Positions 34,203 to 47,420 of a stretch of 64,000 nt of DNA are shown in pieces. The stretch is from Nipponacmea schrenckii (taxonomy: Eukaryota > Mollusca > Gastropoda > Lottiidae). The DNA lies in contig JAUJPP010000003.1 in NCBI GenBank assembly GCA_030562195.1, forward strand, positions 22,413,398-22,477,397, written 5' to 3'. The position numbers and the translations under genes were made by a program. The stretch's first letter is position 1, and each line of letters starts with the position of its first letter. Below the pieces are notes generated by a model, which ran no database searches, was not told the DNA's origin, and saw only the letters and a program-made list of their open reading frames with translations.

Positions 34203-37200
34203 AATTCAAAATAGAAAAAAAATCATTGTCTTATTTGAGCCACTGTAATCTATGTCTGTCAAGACTCCTTTGAAAATAAAAAAAAAAGTTACCTTTGGGA
34301 AGCTGGAGGTAGGGGTGGCGTCTTTAGCTAGAGAATGTGTTTTTACGCAAAACACTCTACATGCTAAGATTGACTTTATAAATTATACTCACTTTACCCA
34401 TTTTGATTTATGTCCTTTAAAATGAAAATAAAATTCTTTATCTTTTCAGGTTCAAACAAGTTTGAATGAAATTAGCCATTTGAATGTTGAAACTTTGATG
34501 AAAGTAAGAAGTAATCAAAGAATTGAGTGAGAACATTCAGCAATAACTCACCAGAGAAACAGTCGAAACAATTCACAAGAAACTTGATGATTTGCAGACT
34601 TGTACTTTTATTCAAAGTTCAAAAACGTACATTTTATTTTCTAAAAGAAATAGAAAACTAACAATTATTCAATTTCATGTAGACATTGCTAGATAACAGT
34701 GAGTTCTGTAAGATATTTCTTGCAGAAATTTAATTTATCGTGTCGTTGGAAAATTAAATGTTTTTTGCATCTTCTGCACTTGATTTCTTCAACAAGATTG
34801 AGCCAGCACATGGTGGTTAATTTGTAGCTCTGGATATTGATTTTTTAGTGAAGAATGTGTTAACTAGAAAAAAAGAACTATGTCAAGTACATTTAATGCC
34901 AACAGAAAGTCAAATGGCAAAGACGGCAGAGAAACGAATAATTGTTGTTCTTTTGTCTGTGCATAAATATTGCTGAGAAAACAGAATTTGAAAGGTTGAA
35001 TATTAAGGTGAGAGAGATTAAATTTAACTATAATTTTATTGAAAAAAAAAACTGAGTTATTAAACCCATTGACATGTTTTCAAGCAGGTTACTTGAAATG
35101 CAGAAAAAAAGATGTTCCTTGAAAGGAAGTTGTCAACACTATTGAAAACAAATTTCTGAAAGGTGTTCTATATTTATTGAAGAATTTAAGTTTGATTTAC
35201 TGTTGTTTAAAATCAATAATGTGACTTAAACAAAAGAAACTTTGAAAACAAGATGTTATTTAGGTTCTCAAGTGGGTGGTAAGGATTTAAGTAAGCAGCT
35301 TATATTGATTATTCTATAATGAAATAATGTTTAAAGGATTTTGTTTTGTTTATTTCAAAAACATCTTTTTGTCTATGTATTTTCTTGACATTAGCTATGC
35401 ATTCATTATTTCATATTCATATATCAATTTTCAGAATGTGATATCACTGGCTTGATCTTTTGTAGGGTTTAATGCCTTCATAAAACTCATGTTAAATTTG
35501 AAAAATGACAGATCCTTAAACTATTAAACTGTTAAAATTTACATTGTTTTGTTGGTATTTTTTGTTGACAACTGCAAGGACGTCAATAATTTTCTGAAAA
35601 GAATTAATGAAGACAAGCAAGCAAGCAAGCATTCAGAAATTTCATAAACATTTTCAATGATTATGAAATGAAATAAGTTCAAAGTTAAGTTAATGAAGGG
35701 TGGTGATCAGCAGAATTTAATACTTACATTCCTGTTGGTAAGCCATTATCACACATGTTACCATTAATTACATCCAATCATACTTCAATTTTAGGAATGC
35801 AGAAAAGAGGACTTTATTAGAGGCTCAATCATTAATTAGAAGAGATTTCTAAGTCACGTGCTTGTTTTGAACTTTAATGAAGATTCAGTTTGATACAGCA
35901 CTAAATTAGCACATCATTAGCTGTAGTTAAATTTTAACAACTTTTCCTAGAATGTGTGAAACGTGAAAGGATATTATGACAAATGTGTTAATTGATGCTC
36001 ACTCGAGCTTAAAAATGTAGCTTTAAATTGCTCTTGCGAAATCGTTATTTGTAACATTGATGTTTTCTATGATGTACAGTGACTTTACAAGATTCTTTTT
36101 GAAAGGAAATGGTGTTAATTAACTGTGAAGCTATAAAATAACTTAAATTGGAAAATTTAAGTGTGCTACTGGAATATCAAAACATTTTGCCTTGTGGGTG
36201 TAAAATTGCAAAGAATTTTAGCAGAGAGTAATTTTGGATGAAATGTTTGAATATTAAATAATGTAATTACTTAATCTACCTCCAAGCAACTGTTAAAATA
36301 TTGGACCTGTGTAGCTTATAATTTAGATGAAATATGCTTAGGTGTAGATAAGTGCAGAATGTGACTTGATAATTGTTTTCTTGTCATCCAGATAATGTGA
36401 AAGTTTGAAGGATCTCATTAGAATCGCCTTGCATGTTATTCATGGTAAAAAGGATGATGTTATTATAGTATAACTTTTTGATTATTATATTGCCTATTGC
36501 CTACAGAAGCAATGTTGAATAATGTTGTTACTCTATCGGAGATTGTTTGAAGCCTAGACGATCGCAGCAGTTTCATGGATAAATCTGAAATTTCGAACAC
36601 CTTTCAAAATTTATTAAAGAAAAGTAAAAACTAATTATTAAACCAGATGAAAGAGCTTGTATCTTTTGATTCAAAAACAATCTGAAGGTGAAAAAAATTG
36701 CTTTTCATGTGTATTCAAGTTGAAATAAACAGTAAAAACATGTGTATGAAATGAACCTGAGTGTTTAACATGTGAAGAAGCAGGAAAGTGCATTAAAACT
36801 GGGATTTGTTATTGTATGGAAAATATATTTTAAACTCATGCCGTTTTTGATTTTGTGTTACTTGGCTCTACTGAAAATGTGAAAAGAATAATATTAAAGC
36901 ATTTGTGCATTTCATAATACAGTTTCTATACTAATCGGATCAACAGACCTTGTGTTCTTTAGAAAATTGATCAGTAGTTCAAATTAAGATATATAAACAA
37001 TAAAATATTTTCACTATAAAAGAAATACAATAGATCAGGATTAATGATAAGAATGTATATTTTATGTGAATAAAAATGTTATTTTTACATATGAACAGTA
37101 AGTTTTTTTGAGATAAACATATAAAAGAAAAAGAATTGCTCAGAATTATTTCAATGTATGCATTTCACGTGCAATAATAGTAATAGAACTAGAACCTACC

Positions 37201-37319
37201 CCTATGAATGTGTACAATATTAATGTAATTTACAAACCTGATGCTGTGAATGTATACATACAATAGGCCAATACATTACATACACACCAATAGTGTATTA
37301 GCCTAAAATGCCAATATAC
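34203..37319. other. Non-coding AT-rich stretch
   Basis: I see no gene or element. An AAGC microsatellite of about four units lies near 35,615. Confidence 0.5.
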
Positions 37320-37673
37320 TCTACAAGCTACTTGTCGCGTGGAATGTTCAAGTGAATGGAGTGTTTTAAGAATACTTGCCGGTCTGTCGTGTGACTGAAC
37401 TCTTTGGGTTTCAGTGTGGATGAATAAAAGGAGAATAATGCTGTAAAACTGTGGTCTTCTAATGGATTTTTGGGAATTTTTAAAAGTAAAGGTTTAATTT
37501 TGTTAGGATTCATAGAATATTTTCTGTGAAATTTATTGTGGTGTAAATTCTACAGGATAATGTTCTGTGACTGAGTGAATAAACTTTGGTGTGTATTTTG
37601 GATTAGGTTATATGTTCTGTGGAATTATTTTGTGTTATTCTGGAAGTTGGATTGCCAGGCTGTGTTAGAATCG
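37320..37673 (+). promoter_or_regulatory. Candidate alternative untranslated first exon
   Basis: The stretch has local CpGs (TTGTCGCGTGG, TTGCCGGTCTGTCGTG) and a T/G-rich body with repeated TTCTGTG motifs. It ends in the good donor AGAATCG|GTAAGTTA after 37,673. No long plus-strand frame runs through it, which fits an untranslated exon. A 61-codon minus-strand frame (37,328-37,513) is an alternative reading but has no recognised motif. Its role as a first exon for 61,798 is a guess. Confidence 0.25.
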
Positions 37674-40600
37674 GTAAGTTATATTTATTCTAAACCTCTC
37701 TTAGTAGACCCAAGAGATTTCTGTTACTGCATTGATTATTTTTGTATTTAAATGTTCACTCACTTTGATATTTCTAGCGAATCGAAATTATCTCAGTGAA
37801 TTTGAAATCATTAAATTGTTATCAGATGTTTTCATGTCTGTATTTTTAAAATGTTCTTGTGGCAATTTGTCTCACAACCTACATAATGTTTTTCATGAAT
37901 TATTAGTGGAGAAAAGAATGTTAATACAGTTGTTTTAGCCAGACATGTATGACAATGACTAGAACATAGATATTTATGAAAGGAGGGCAGAGAATTATGC
38001 TTTTAGCTATGTACATTAAGATCTAAGATGGGAAATATCATAACAGAAGAAAATTAGAGATCCATGGTATCTCTGATGGCTTTAAAATTTTGTGCCGGTA
38101 CAAGATTTTATTAAAGGAATACATAAAATTTTAAACTTTGCCAGTAAGAGCATATATTCATTAGTAGATATACCTACTGCCCTGAATGACATAACAGAGT
38201 TCAATAAATCCAAAATAAAAATTAGTAATTAACCATAAAAATGCAATAAATTATTAAAAAACACTAAAATACTAATATTTTATGCCCATTTTAAGATGCT
38301 GTATCACTTTCACACTATTATATATATATGTGGCAGCATAATCATCAATCTTTAGGGCATCAGATAGCTTTCCACATATTCTTGCAATACAAAATAAACA
38401 TTAGCAACCTTCTAAAGTTTCAATTATATATTTAAATAGGCTATCAACACCTCAATCTAAAGGTGTTTAAAGTTCTTTAAGGCCAAGTATCATGTTGAGA
38501 AAACCCATTACTGACACACATCATCAGAATATAAAAAATAATTCAAATTGGTCGAGGGTAATTTAGATTGGTCCATGGTAATTAACCAACTAATAGATTC
38601 TGTAGAAATCTTTACACCTTTTACTATTTAATGATTGTGTTATAATAAAAAGGTAGATGAGGTGAAGATATTAGAGATAAGGCTATAAAATAAGTAGATT
38701 ATGACACATTGAAACTTGAGAATAAAATTACTGCTTTCAAAATGGTAAGACTGTTCATGATTTCACTGAATATTAATGAGGGAGTATTTGCCTGCTTCAC
38801 AAAAAACATTTAAGTACTATTTCTTTTACTTTTTAATACAAGCTCTGGGCACTGTTTCATAAAAAACCTGAAGATCAATGTTGTATTTCACGCTTCTGAC
38901 AAATTCTTATCTTAATTTTTATTTGAGGAACGATCTTAATGAAAAAGTCCAAACAGCAACAAATTTTGTCAATTCTTGAATCTGTATATGAAGTTATGTA
39001 GTCCTGAATAAGAGACACTAAAAGTCTGAAATTAGTCTTTAAGGTTATATCAAAATCTCTATAAATAAATCAGTTTTCAATCAACTTAGTTATGTATTGA
39101 TCATTACAAGAGTGGGCCTACACAATAAATCTGAATTCAGATATCAGTATTAACAAGAAGTATATTAATAAATCATGGTGGTTATGCAAGATAATTAATC
39201 ATATTTATTATAAAATCACATTGCTCTCTCCACATAAAGGTAATTAATCATAACTAATATAAAATATTCATATATACTATAATTATGATTATATTATATC
39301 ACATGTATAAAATATTGTTATTTATAAAGGCCTATTTAAAGAATTATTGCCTCTGAGTGTATTTGTGAAGCATTTATCAAAGCTGAAAATTAAATTGAAT
39401 TTCCTGAAATTATATCCCAAAAAAATATAATATTTGATGTTGGAAATGACCAAACTCAATTTCTTGATTGTGCCATAACCAATTTAAAACCAAAACAAAC
39501 CAAACTGAACATATGCTTGAATGTATTTTAATGGTAATATATAGATTTATATAAAGGAGGTTGACCAGCAAATATAACAAAAGTAAAACCTTGCTATCAT
39601 ATACTTCGAAAACTATTATAAAGATTTATAACTAAAATATGGATGAAATTGGTGATGGTTTATGATTGTACACAATCATTCATTTTGGACTTTGATTCAG
39701 ACATAACCAGTAAATCCAACTGAATTAATCTCCTGCTCGCATGTATTTGAGAACTCATATAAAGATTTATAGTGAACATTGAGGAAGTTTGTGATAGTTT
39801 ATGATGTTAGTAAAGATTAAACACAAGTACTGTGGATATTTTTATTGTGCCAAGTACACCATGAAATTATCTATCATGTTAGATGTAAGTTGATCATTAG
39901 TACTACTAGTAAACTACTGACTGGAATGTGAAATAGAAATAGAACGAATCCAACAGTGAAAATAACCTGCCTTGAAGTAGAAACTGTTTTTGAGAATCTT
40001 GCTTGAATTAGTTACCTTGGATCAAGACATTTTTCACTCAAAAAGTTTTCCTAAAAGTATCAAATCAAATGGCTCAGCTGACAGAAATAATATCTGAATC
40101 AATACTTTTTTGAAAATTTTGAATAATTTAAATAGAATTTGAACTATTGAAGGAATTGTTTTTAGATAAAAGAAATGAAGAATTTTTTACCAGACTGAGA
40201 AAGACATGTCTGAATATTTGAATGCACATACAACCCTTTGCCATAGGTTATAATTTCCAGTCAATGTTTGAGTTGAAGAAATATATATTCTTTTAAAAAT
40301 ATATATCAACAAAAATTAAAGAGTGGTACTATTGATTTATTTTAGTCAAAAGTACATACTTGAAGAATGGAAAAAATTGAAATGTCAATGACATTTGTAC
40401 CATTAAACACAATAATTCTATTATATTTTCACACTTGTCAAAACTGGAAAAGTTACAAATTTGTAATCTTTAGTGTTCGTTTTTGTTGAAGTCTTTTATC
40501 CAAAAGGGAAAGGTATCCTCACACCATAGTGATCTTCAGGTGTGGTGTGAATTATTAAAGTGGTAATAAGTACTGAATGCAATTTACAACTCATTTTCAT

Positions 40601-42597
40601 GAGAGTTGAGTTCGAACCATATGACTGCTATTCTTCTTGGCAGCTATACGCATCTGGTGATTGCCCCCTTTAAAATACGGCAAAATTAAAGTCAAATAAT
40701 AGCAATATGTCCTTTCCAACTATATGGTGTTTGATTATTGAATAAAAATATTGAAATTTGAAAGGAATTTGAACTTGAGCAGATGATAGTGTATGACTGG
40801 CAAATACAGTTAAATAAACTACCCTGCAGTACAGTAGTGGTACAAGTTGAGGAAGGTATTTTATTTTGAAACCTGATAGAAAGAAAGTGAACAGAAGAAA
40901 GCTGGCTGATTGAGATATTAATGAATGTTTTGATGAGAAATAATGAGGTGAAGGAGGCTGGTTTCTTTTGCTGATTTTCAGAGATAGGTCAGGTTACTCA
41001 ACATCCAAATTTGGACTACCAATGCTACCTGCTTCAAGAGTTAAGATGATCAATTGAAGTTGTGCTTTGCTGAAAATGATATACTCTATCTGGAACACAA
41101 TATGTCATTCAACTTTGGCTGTTTTTAATTGTTATAGTAAAACCTGCAAGTCCAAAAAAGATTTTCCAATCTACACCTGGTCTCAAGTACTAGAGACGTA
41201 TAACAGCAATTGCTTTTTAGATGATCTTTTATCCTTTTTTTTGGAAATATAAAGATACATGGAACTGTTTTCAAGGGCTTTTTCAATCATTTCATTTCTG
41301 TTAAAAAAAAAATAGGTTTACAAAAAAGGACAGTAACTTATCTCTTAAAAATGTATTCATGTGAAAAATGTTAACAAATTTGACCTAATGAACTAGAAAA
41401 ATACAGTAATTTAGGAAGTGGTGGTTATCTGAGAAAAATCAACTGGAAGAATGATAGTAAGCACTTTGACCATTTACTTTCTGGGCTAATGGACTTCGAA
41501 TGTTCAACACAAACATCTTAATGAATGGTTATTTAACATTCTTTAGTCCATGATTTTCAAACAGGTTCTAATCTTCTTGACAAATTAACTCCCTTGTTCA
41601 TTAAATTATTGTAAATTAAGGTAAAATATTTAGTAAATGGTTGAATACTATGTGAACATCTCATAATGAATCAAGTATTAATGAAAAGGACCGGTAATAC
41701 GAAATGGGTAATGGTATGGAAGATCTTGAAGGAAGATATGCTAAAAATATTTGATGAGTTACATTGCAGAAATTTCTGAAAAACCTTTGCATCTTCCTGA
41801 ACTAGCTTTTGGAATAATTAGTTACGAGTCCTGACTTTTGTTACATTGACTAATATTACAATAATATGTTCAGTAGATGATACTTTGTGTATTTTTTTTC
41901 ATTTTATGTAAAGCCTTGACCATGGCAAGTGTTTCAAGTGTATCTGGTTGCTGGTAATCTTACATTTGACAAGTATAAAAAAATAGATTTGAGTCCTTAA
42001 TTATCAGTTCAATTATTATTTTTAATATGGTAATATCAAAGATCTAAAGATTTTGTGTGGTACAAACTTGAAGTTTTGTTAAAGCATAATGTATAACCAT
42101 TATGTACAGATAGCCTATCTGCCATGTTCCAAATGGAATTGTATATATTACACAATATAGATTGGTAATGTTAGTTCACCATGGTGTTTTATCTAAGTCA
42201 AAGATACAAGAACTAATTTTCTTTTTAAATCTCCAAATGCCTCTAATTTACAATATCTTATCATTTTAAAAGAATCACTTTGATTCATAGTATCAGTTTT
42301 TGTGCATGTTTCATAGCCTGCTGGAAATTTTTAGTTTTGTAAAAAACAATAATGGTAGATAGTTGACGTCAATGGTGAACATGTTTATCAAGATAGAAAG
42401 GAAATTACCTGTATGTAAAACTGTTGGCAGATATCGTTAATTAGACTCCAGTAACAGAATTTAGACATTATTTAAAACAAGCTGTGATGTTTGGTAATGG
42501 TTCAATTAGTCCAAAGATTTTAAGTTTTTTTTTTATTATTTAAAGTTTAGTTTTATTTTAGAAAGTAAGAAATAATTTTGGTGTCTGGTTTAGAAGA
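37674..42597. other. Non-coding AT-rich stretch
   Basis: No gene, transposon or array was recognised in nearly 5 kb. A small inverted repeat (TCACACCA/TGGTGTGA) lies near 40,520-40,550, and an 8-A run near 41,303. Confidence 0.5.
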
Positions 42598-42665
42598 AAT
42601 GAAATTAAAGGGAGTTTTACATCCTACCATGTTGCACTAAGCCTGGTGAATATGGAAGATGCTTT
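42598..42665 (-). mobile_element. SINE 3' tail fragment, decayed
   Basis: AAATGAAATTAAAGGGAGTT then TTACATCCTACCATGTTGCA and CTAAGCCTGGTGAATATGGA match the reverse complement of the SINE tail with several substitutions. The remainder of the element is absent. Confidence 0.62.
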
Positions 42666-43204
42666 TGAGATAATTTTTTTTTTCATGACAGTGGCATCTA
42701 AGGTTAACAAACACTGTTCAGTTTAGATTTATAATTACAGAGAGGTATATAGAGGGAAGAGGATCAACCTTACTAATGGCTATCTCCGAAACAAACTAGA
42801 TTTACATCCACTGCTAAAATCCCATCAATTTCGAGATTGACCTGAGCAGAAGCCAGTTGCTTCCAGTTTTCATTAGTTGCTTATGTGTTTTTTCTTTCTT
42901 CATAGAATTAAAACCTATGGCCAGCATCAAAAAAGAAGAGTTCTGTGGGAAAAAATGCTGCTTTAAGTTTATTGTGGATTGTGTTAATGTTAGATTGATA
43001 GTAATAATAGATAATTGTTAGATCAATTTTTAAGTACAACTAAGAAAATTAACAGGAGTGGCTTTATTAGTAGAAGAAGTCAATTAAATAATTACCATGA
43101 GAGTATTTTAAATAGAAACAAATATTAAATTGAATTTTCTAATTCAGAGAGTCCTCATGGCTAATACAGTTTGTTCAGTATTATGCAAATATTTAACCTA
43201 TATA

Positions 43205-43438
43205 TCTATTTATTCACCCACAACCCCAACCCAAAACACATTATAAACACAAAGCAAAAAACTCAAGAAGCGGAAAAATAAACTTGACACCATATACAGC
43301 CAAAAGAAAGGGAAATTTAGTAAGATTCCAAGAATACAACAAACCAATTTTCAAAAGTATGGAGAGATGTAAGTGTACAGCTGACTGAACTTCTGGAATG
43401 TCATGTGGTGTGTCATTCCAGAAATCACCACTGGCCAC
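43205..43438 (-). mobile_element. Possible LINE reverse-transcriptase C-terminal remnant
   Basis: The minus-strand frame of 65 codons starts with SGDFWNDTPHDIPEVQSA, followed by a hydrophobic stretch. Its WNDxPHDI resembles the WNSLPxxI motif near the C-terminus of many non-LTR retrotransposon ORF2 proteins, where an FKxxLK motif usually follows. Here that following part is not conserved, and no upstream reverse-transcriptase motifs are visible. It may be a truncated LINE 3' end or chance. Confidence 0.3.
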
Positions 43439-43739
43439 TCAGCGCCACAAAAGTAGTTATCTGCAATAATGTTTATTGACACTGATAGCTTAGATTAAGC
43501 TCTATAAGCCTTCAAAGCAAATGCTTATTTAACTGTATAATGGAGTTATTTGCTTATGAATACTTCCTCCTGGGTTTCTTATTCAGCTAAAATAACACAC
43601 AAATGATTATTAAAATGTTATGAATAATACTAACCATAGTTTAAGAATAAGAGAAAACTTTTTTTAAATCCTTTACTCAATTATGAAATAATAAATGGAA
43701 TGCTTGTAAACCAAATTACCTCTTGAAGACTTCTTAATG

Positions 43740-43809
43740 TAGTGCTTCTCAACCGGTAACGACACAATTCGCCAAGGGGGGAATCTCATAAAAAGGTCTA
43801 GAAGCACTG
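43740..43809. mobile_element. 70-bp hAT-type miniature element with 8-bp duplication
   Basis: The element begins TAGTGCTTCTCAACCGG, and its reverse-complemented right end begins CAGTGCTTCTAGACC (12 of 15 matches). CAGTG-type ends are typical of the hAT superfamily. Exact 8-bp direct repeats TCTTAATG flank it at 43,732-43,739 and 43,810-43,817, the length hAT transposases generate. There is no room for a gene; it must have been moved by a transposase supplied from elsewhere. Confidence 0.88.
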
Positions 43810-44329
43810 TCTTAATGAATCAAGATATATTAAGATATTGTTAAAAATTGCTATCATGTTGGTTTGATTAGAGATTATTAAAGCTATTTTAGTTTTGTTA
43901 ATTAAAATGTTTATCGTTAAGTAATCAAAATAGATAACTACTGATAACATCTCAAGGGTGGTATATATTGGTGCTTTTTTGGATTCACTTATAATATGTT
44001 CTATTAAGTTTTCAAACCTTTAGAGCTGTAGAACGCAATTCTGGCACTCTTTGTAGTCACAATAGAAAATCTTGAAGAAACTCTTCCTTTCTAAAATAGA
44101 AAAATAATTACAACTTTAACTAATAATGTAGTCTTTAGTTAAAAACTCTGTACAGAGAAAAATTCTTAATGTTATGTTAGCTTACAACTTTTATCCTATT
44201 GAAAAGCAGACTTTAATCAGAATAGAAAGTACAGTCAAACTTGATGAATTAATTCACTCGCAGCACTTACACTGACCTTTTTTGTTATTTTATTCCATTT
44301 AAATGTGTATGTAGTTTGATGTCTGTTCA

Positions 44330-44510
44330 TTTCACACAGGTGCTGGTGTGTATGTGTATTTCTTTTGCGGCAATGTACTTGATCGCAGGATCTGTCCATC
44401 TAATACACTGTATTGCCCCAATGGGCTGTATGTTAGACAGGACCATGTCCTTGTGTATTGGACCAAATTCTGACCCATGTAAATTAATTAGTTTATTATT
44501 ATTACTTAAG
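44330..44510 (+). mobile_element. Longest copy of the TTCTGACCCATGTAAA repeat
   Basis: It contains GTATTGCCCCAATGGGCTG, GTTAGACAGGACCATGTC, GTGTATTGGACCAAATTCTG and ACCCATGTAAA, and ends in a TTATTATTATTA tail. The last ~110 bp are shared with the copies at 1.6 and 4.1 kb. The tail and the common 3' end suggest a retroposon. The 5' part has no clear tRNA-like boxes, so the source is undetermined. Open frames on both strands here are by-products. Confidence 0.7.
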
Positions 44511-46580
44511 TAGTTCTTTTGCAACAGGAATTTGGTTGGCAACATTTACTAAGAAACATTTTGACCAGAATCATGCTTAAGATCTATTCCATATTAGTTT
44601 ATAATATTTGTTCAATTTCAACTTCATCCAATACAGATCACATTTAACATTGACTTCCAGTTCACAATGAACATAAATATTCTCACTAAACATAATAAAA
44701 CGGTGTAATTGAAAACCATTATCCTTATATGGAAATTGATAAAAGGATTATTTGTGATGTATGAGTTTCGCAGGATCCTGCCTTCTGGCTTGTTTTACCA
44801 ATATTTCTAGATCTGTTTATTGGCTCTGAGAGAAATTTGTTTCAGCGTGGATTTTCTTTGTTAATCATGGTCGTCAAGAAATTTCCAATTAACGTATCTT
44901 CTGGTGATTTCAGGTCATTTCTTTCCGATGTGACCTAGTTTCCTTGCTACAATATTGGTTCCTGTTTGTTCCTACATTGTGTGTATTTTCATAATAACGA
45001 AGGTTTTATTAAATTTGTTCTGAGTAAAAACTTGAGAGGCATTCTAGAAGCTATTAGTTCTGCTTCTGCATGATGCCTGATGTATTTTCTTCTCAAAATT
45101 TCTCAGTTTGTAGAAAAAGTAACTCATGTGCAAAAAGAGCATGAACAAATTTGGTTCTTTTTTTATATTTATCTTTGGCTTGTAATTCATTTTGCTTTTA
45201 ATATATAAAGAAACTTTTGCCAATGAAAAAAAGCTTCTAAATATTTATAACTAAAATTTTTTGATTGGATAACCAATCGTTCAGCAATTTCATCTAACAA
45301 AGTAACCTAAACTTTTTTTGCTATAATATTCTAAAGGGTATATCACCCAGTTGCTCCATTGACAATCTGAACCAAAATTCCGAAGCTGCCCATATTTATG
45401 ACAATCAAATATTGACTGAGTAAGAATCTAGTCTCTGTCAAAAATTCTATTAACTCAATAATCTTGTAATAAATGTTCCTGACAAAGATATTACTACCAA
45501 TCAACACAGGGACGGAAGGTCATGTTTGTTTTAGACACGCGTCTGGTCGATCATCAATACCCCTTCATCTCCGACATCCAGTCAATAGATTGTAGGAATT
45601 AACCAACTCTACCAGAAGTCAATATCCTTCAGTTTATTAATCCCACTTCTGCTACTAAAATATTCCACTTTAAGACAAGTTAATGATGGTGCTAGTTGTT
45701 TCAGTTCCTGATATTGGTAAACTTTCCTCATATTTGAGAATTCTGTTACTCTGTAAATTATTTGAAATTAGCAGAGACTGCTCTAAAAGGAAGATTTTAT
45801 GCCATATAAGTTTATCTGTACATAAGTTTTATTGTAAAATGTAGAATGCAATGTTAAAATTGGTGGCACTAATAAGACATCCATGGCATGGATTCAATGC
45901 ACTAAGGATTTTGTGCAAGGCTTATTCTCTTCGACCATCTGTTATGGAGTATTCACAATAATGATCATTCTGATTATATTTTTCTGATGAAGTGACAGTA
46001 TAACTATTGGAGTTGACTTGTTCTGGAACCGAATTTCATGAGCTCATTTCCTAAAACCTTCAAAATCAACAAATCACCATTATTACCTAAAACTACCTTT
46101 AACTGTATCAAAGGTAGAAATTCTAGAATTTCTACTTAAATCATTTGGAATAACATGAAATTATGAAATCCTGATATTCTTCAAGTTCTGTGGTCAGTTT
46201 GATATAGGAAGGTCTAATAGTATTATATACATGAAACTATGAAATGATATACTACATGTACCATAATTTATTGTCTATGAACTGGTCGTCTGGTATGCTC
46301 CATCCTTAAAGTTGAATCCAGAGATTCTGGTTCAGGACTTGCTGAGTGGACATTTTACTGAGAACTCTATAAAATAAAATGCTGAGTGTTCAAAAATAAG
46401 TAATGTTTCATTTAGTTTTCTTTTGAACAAAATAAATGATTTGTATATATGCTTACAATCCACAGTATTATTTAACTTTGATGTCGACGACGATTATTTT
46501 ATATATTAACCTGTGGAGGAAACTATTGGAAAAAGGGGGTTAATAGTAAAATGAAACATAGTTTTCCTTGGATTGTAGGT
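44511..46580. other. Non-coding stretch
   Basis: No gene or named repeat was seen. A short CpG-containing patch (GACACGCGTCTGGTCGATC) lies near 45,534. Confidence 0.5.
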
Positions 46581-46581
46581 T

Positions 46582-46684
46582 AGATATAGACCTCAAACTC
46601 CTCCATTAACATTCGAAAAAAAAATGTCTTGGGCAAACCCTCGACATTTTTTTTTTAATATTAACCTCGTATCGGTCTATATCT
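46582..46684. repeat. Imperfect 103-bp fold-back
   Basis: AGATATAGACC at 46,582-46,592 pairs with GGTCTATATCT at 46,674-46,684. Inside, CGAAAAAAAAATGTC pairs with GACATTTTTTTTTT, and CATTAA faces TTAACC. The loop is TTGGGCAAACCCTC. It resembles a small hairpin MITE; no target-site duplication is obvious. Confidence 0.7.
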
Positions 46685-46940
46685 TATACTTATTATGCTC
46701 TAAAGATTTTATTAATTGAACTTGAATTTTAGTGATTTCCAAATTTAAACCCTCTTTTCATCCAAGATATGTTAAGCTTGGTATTGTTTCAAAAATTGTA
46801 AAAAAATATGTCTTGATGATAAAAAGATAAATGTGTCTACAAATGATTAAATAATAAAAACTAGAATTGCTTACAATTATGAACGTATTTCGAGAGCCTT
46901 AAAATATTATGTAGGCTAAATTTGCAATTACCTACATCTA

Positions 46941-47420
46941 GACAATATATTGAATATCATTTGACCTAGTTTTCAAAGTCATAAAATAATTAGGTCACAC
47001 CTTCCGTAACGGTTAATGATGGCGAAAATATGAAAATTATCAATTTTTGCTGTATTTAAGTACACTTATCTCTATGAATTTTTTAAGTAAGCCAAATTAA
47101 AAAATATCTACTCGTAGACAATATATTGAATATTATTTGACCTAATTTTCAAGGTCATAGATTAAGTGGGTCACACCTTCCGTACCCGTTAAAGTGACCT
47201 AATTTTGAAAAAATCGAAATTTAAATAATTCGAAAGAAAATACGAAATTTGAAAATCGGTCTCCAAGAAAAGGTAGATAATGATCCATTGTATCTATGTG
47301 CTAAATTTCATCAAAATCGGTCTATCAGTAGTGTCTGAATTTCGGATTTAAGAATTGTAACGAAAATTCAAAATGGCGGCCGATATGGCAGCTTGACCTA
47401 ATTATTTAGGTCAAATCAAT
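46941..47420. repeat. 176-bp-spaced direct repeat with AGGTCA palindromes
   Basis: GACAATATATTGAATATCAT at 46,941 recurs as GACAATATATTGAATATTAT at 47,117. Both continue through TTTGACCTA, a GTCAYA block and GGTCACACCTTCCGTA over about 75 bp. Further on, TTGACCTAA (47,393-47,401) and TTAGGTCAA (47,406-47,414) form a perfect palindrome with a 4-nt spacer. Nearby text (AAATTTCATCAAAATCGGTC, AAAATGGCGGCC) looks like a non-autonomous DNA element seen widely in invertebrates, but its ends were not found. Confidence 0.6.

Noticed and set aside
37328..37513. 61-codon minus-strand frame with protein-like composition
   Set aside because: No motif, and it overlaps the plus-strand candidate exon; neither reading can be established without transcripts.
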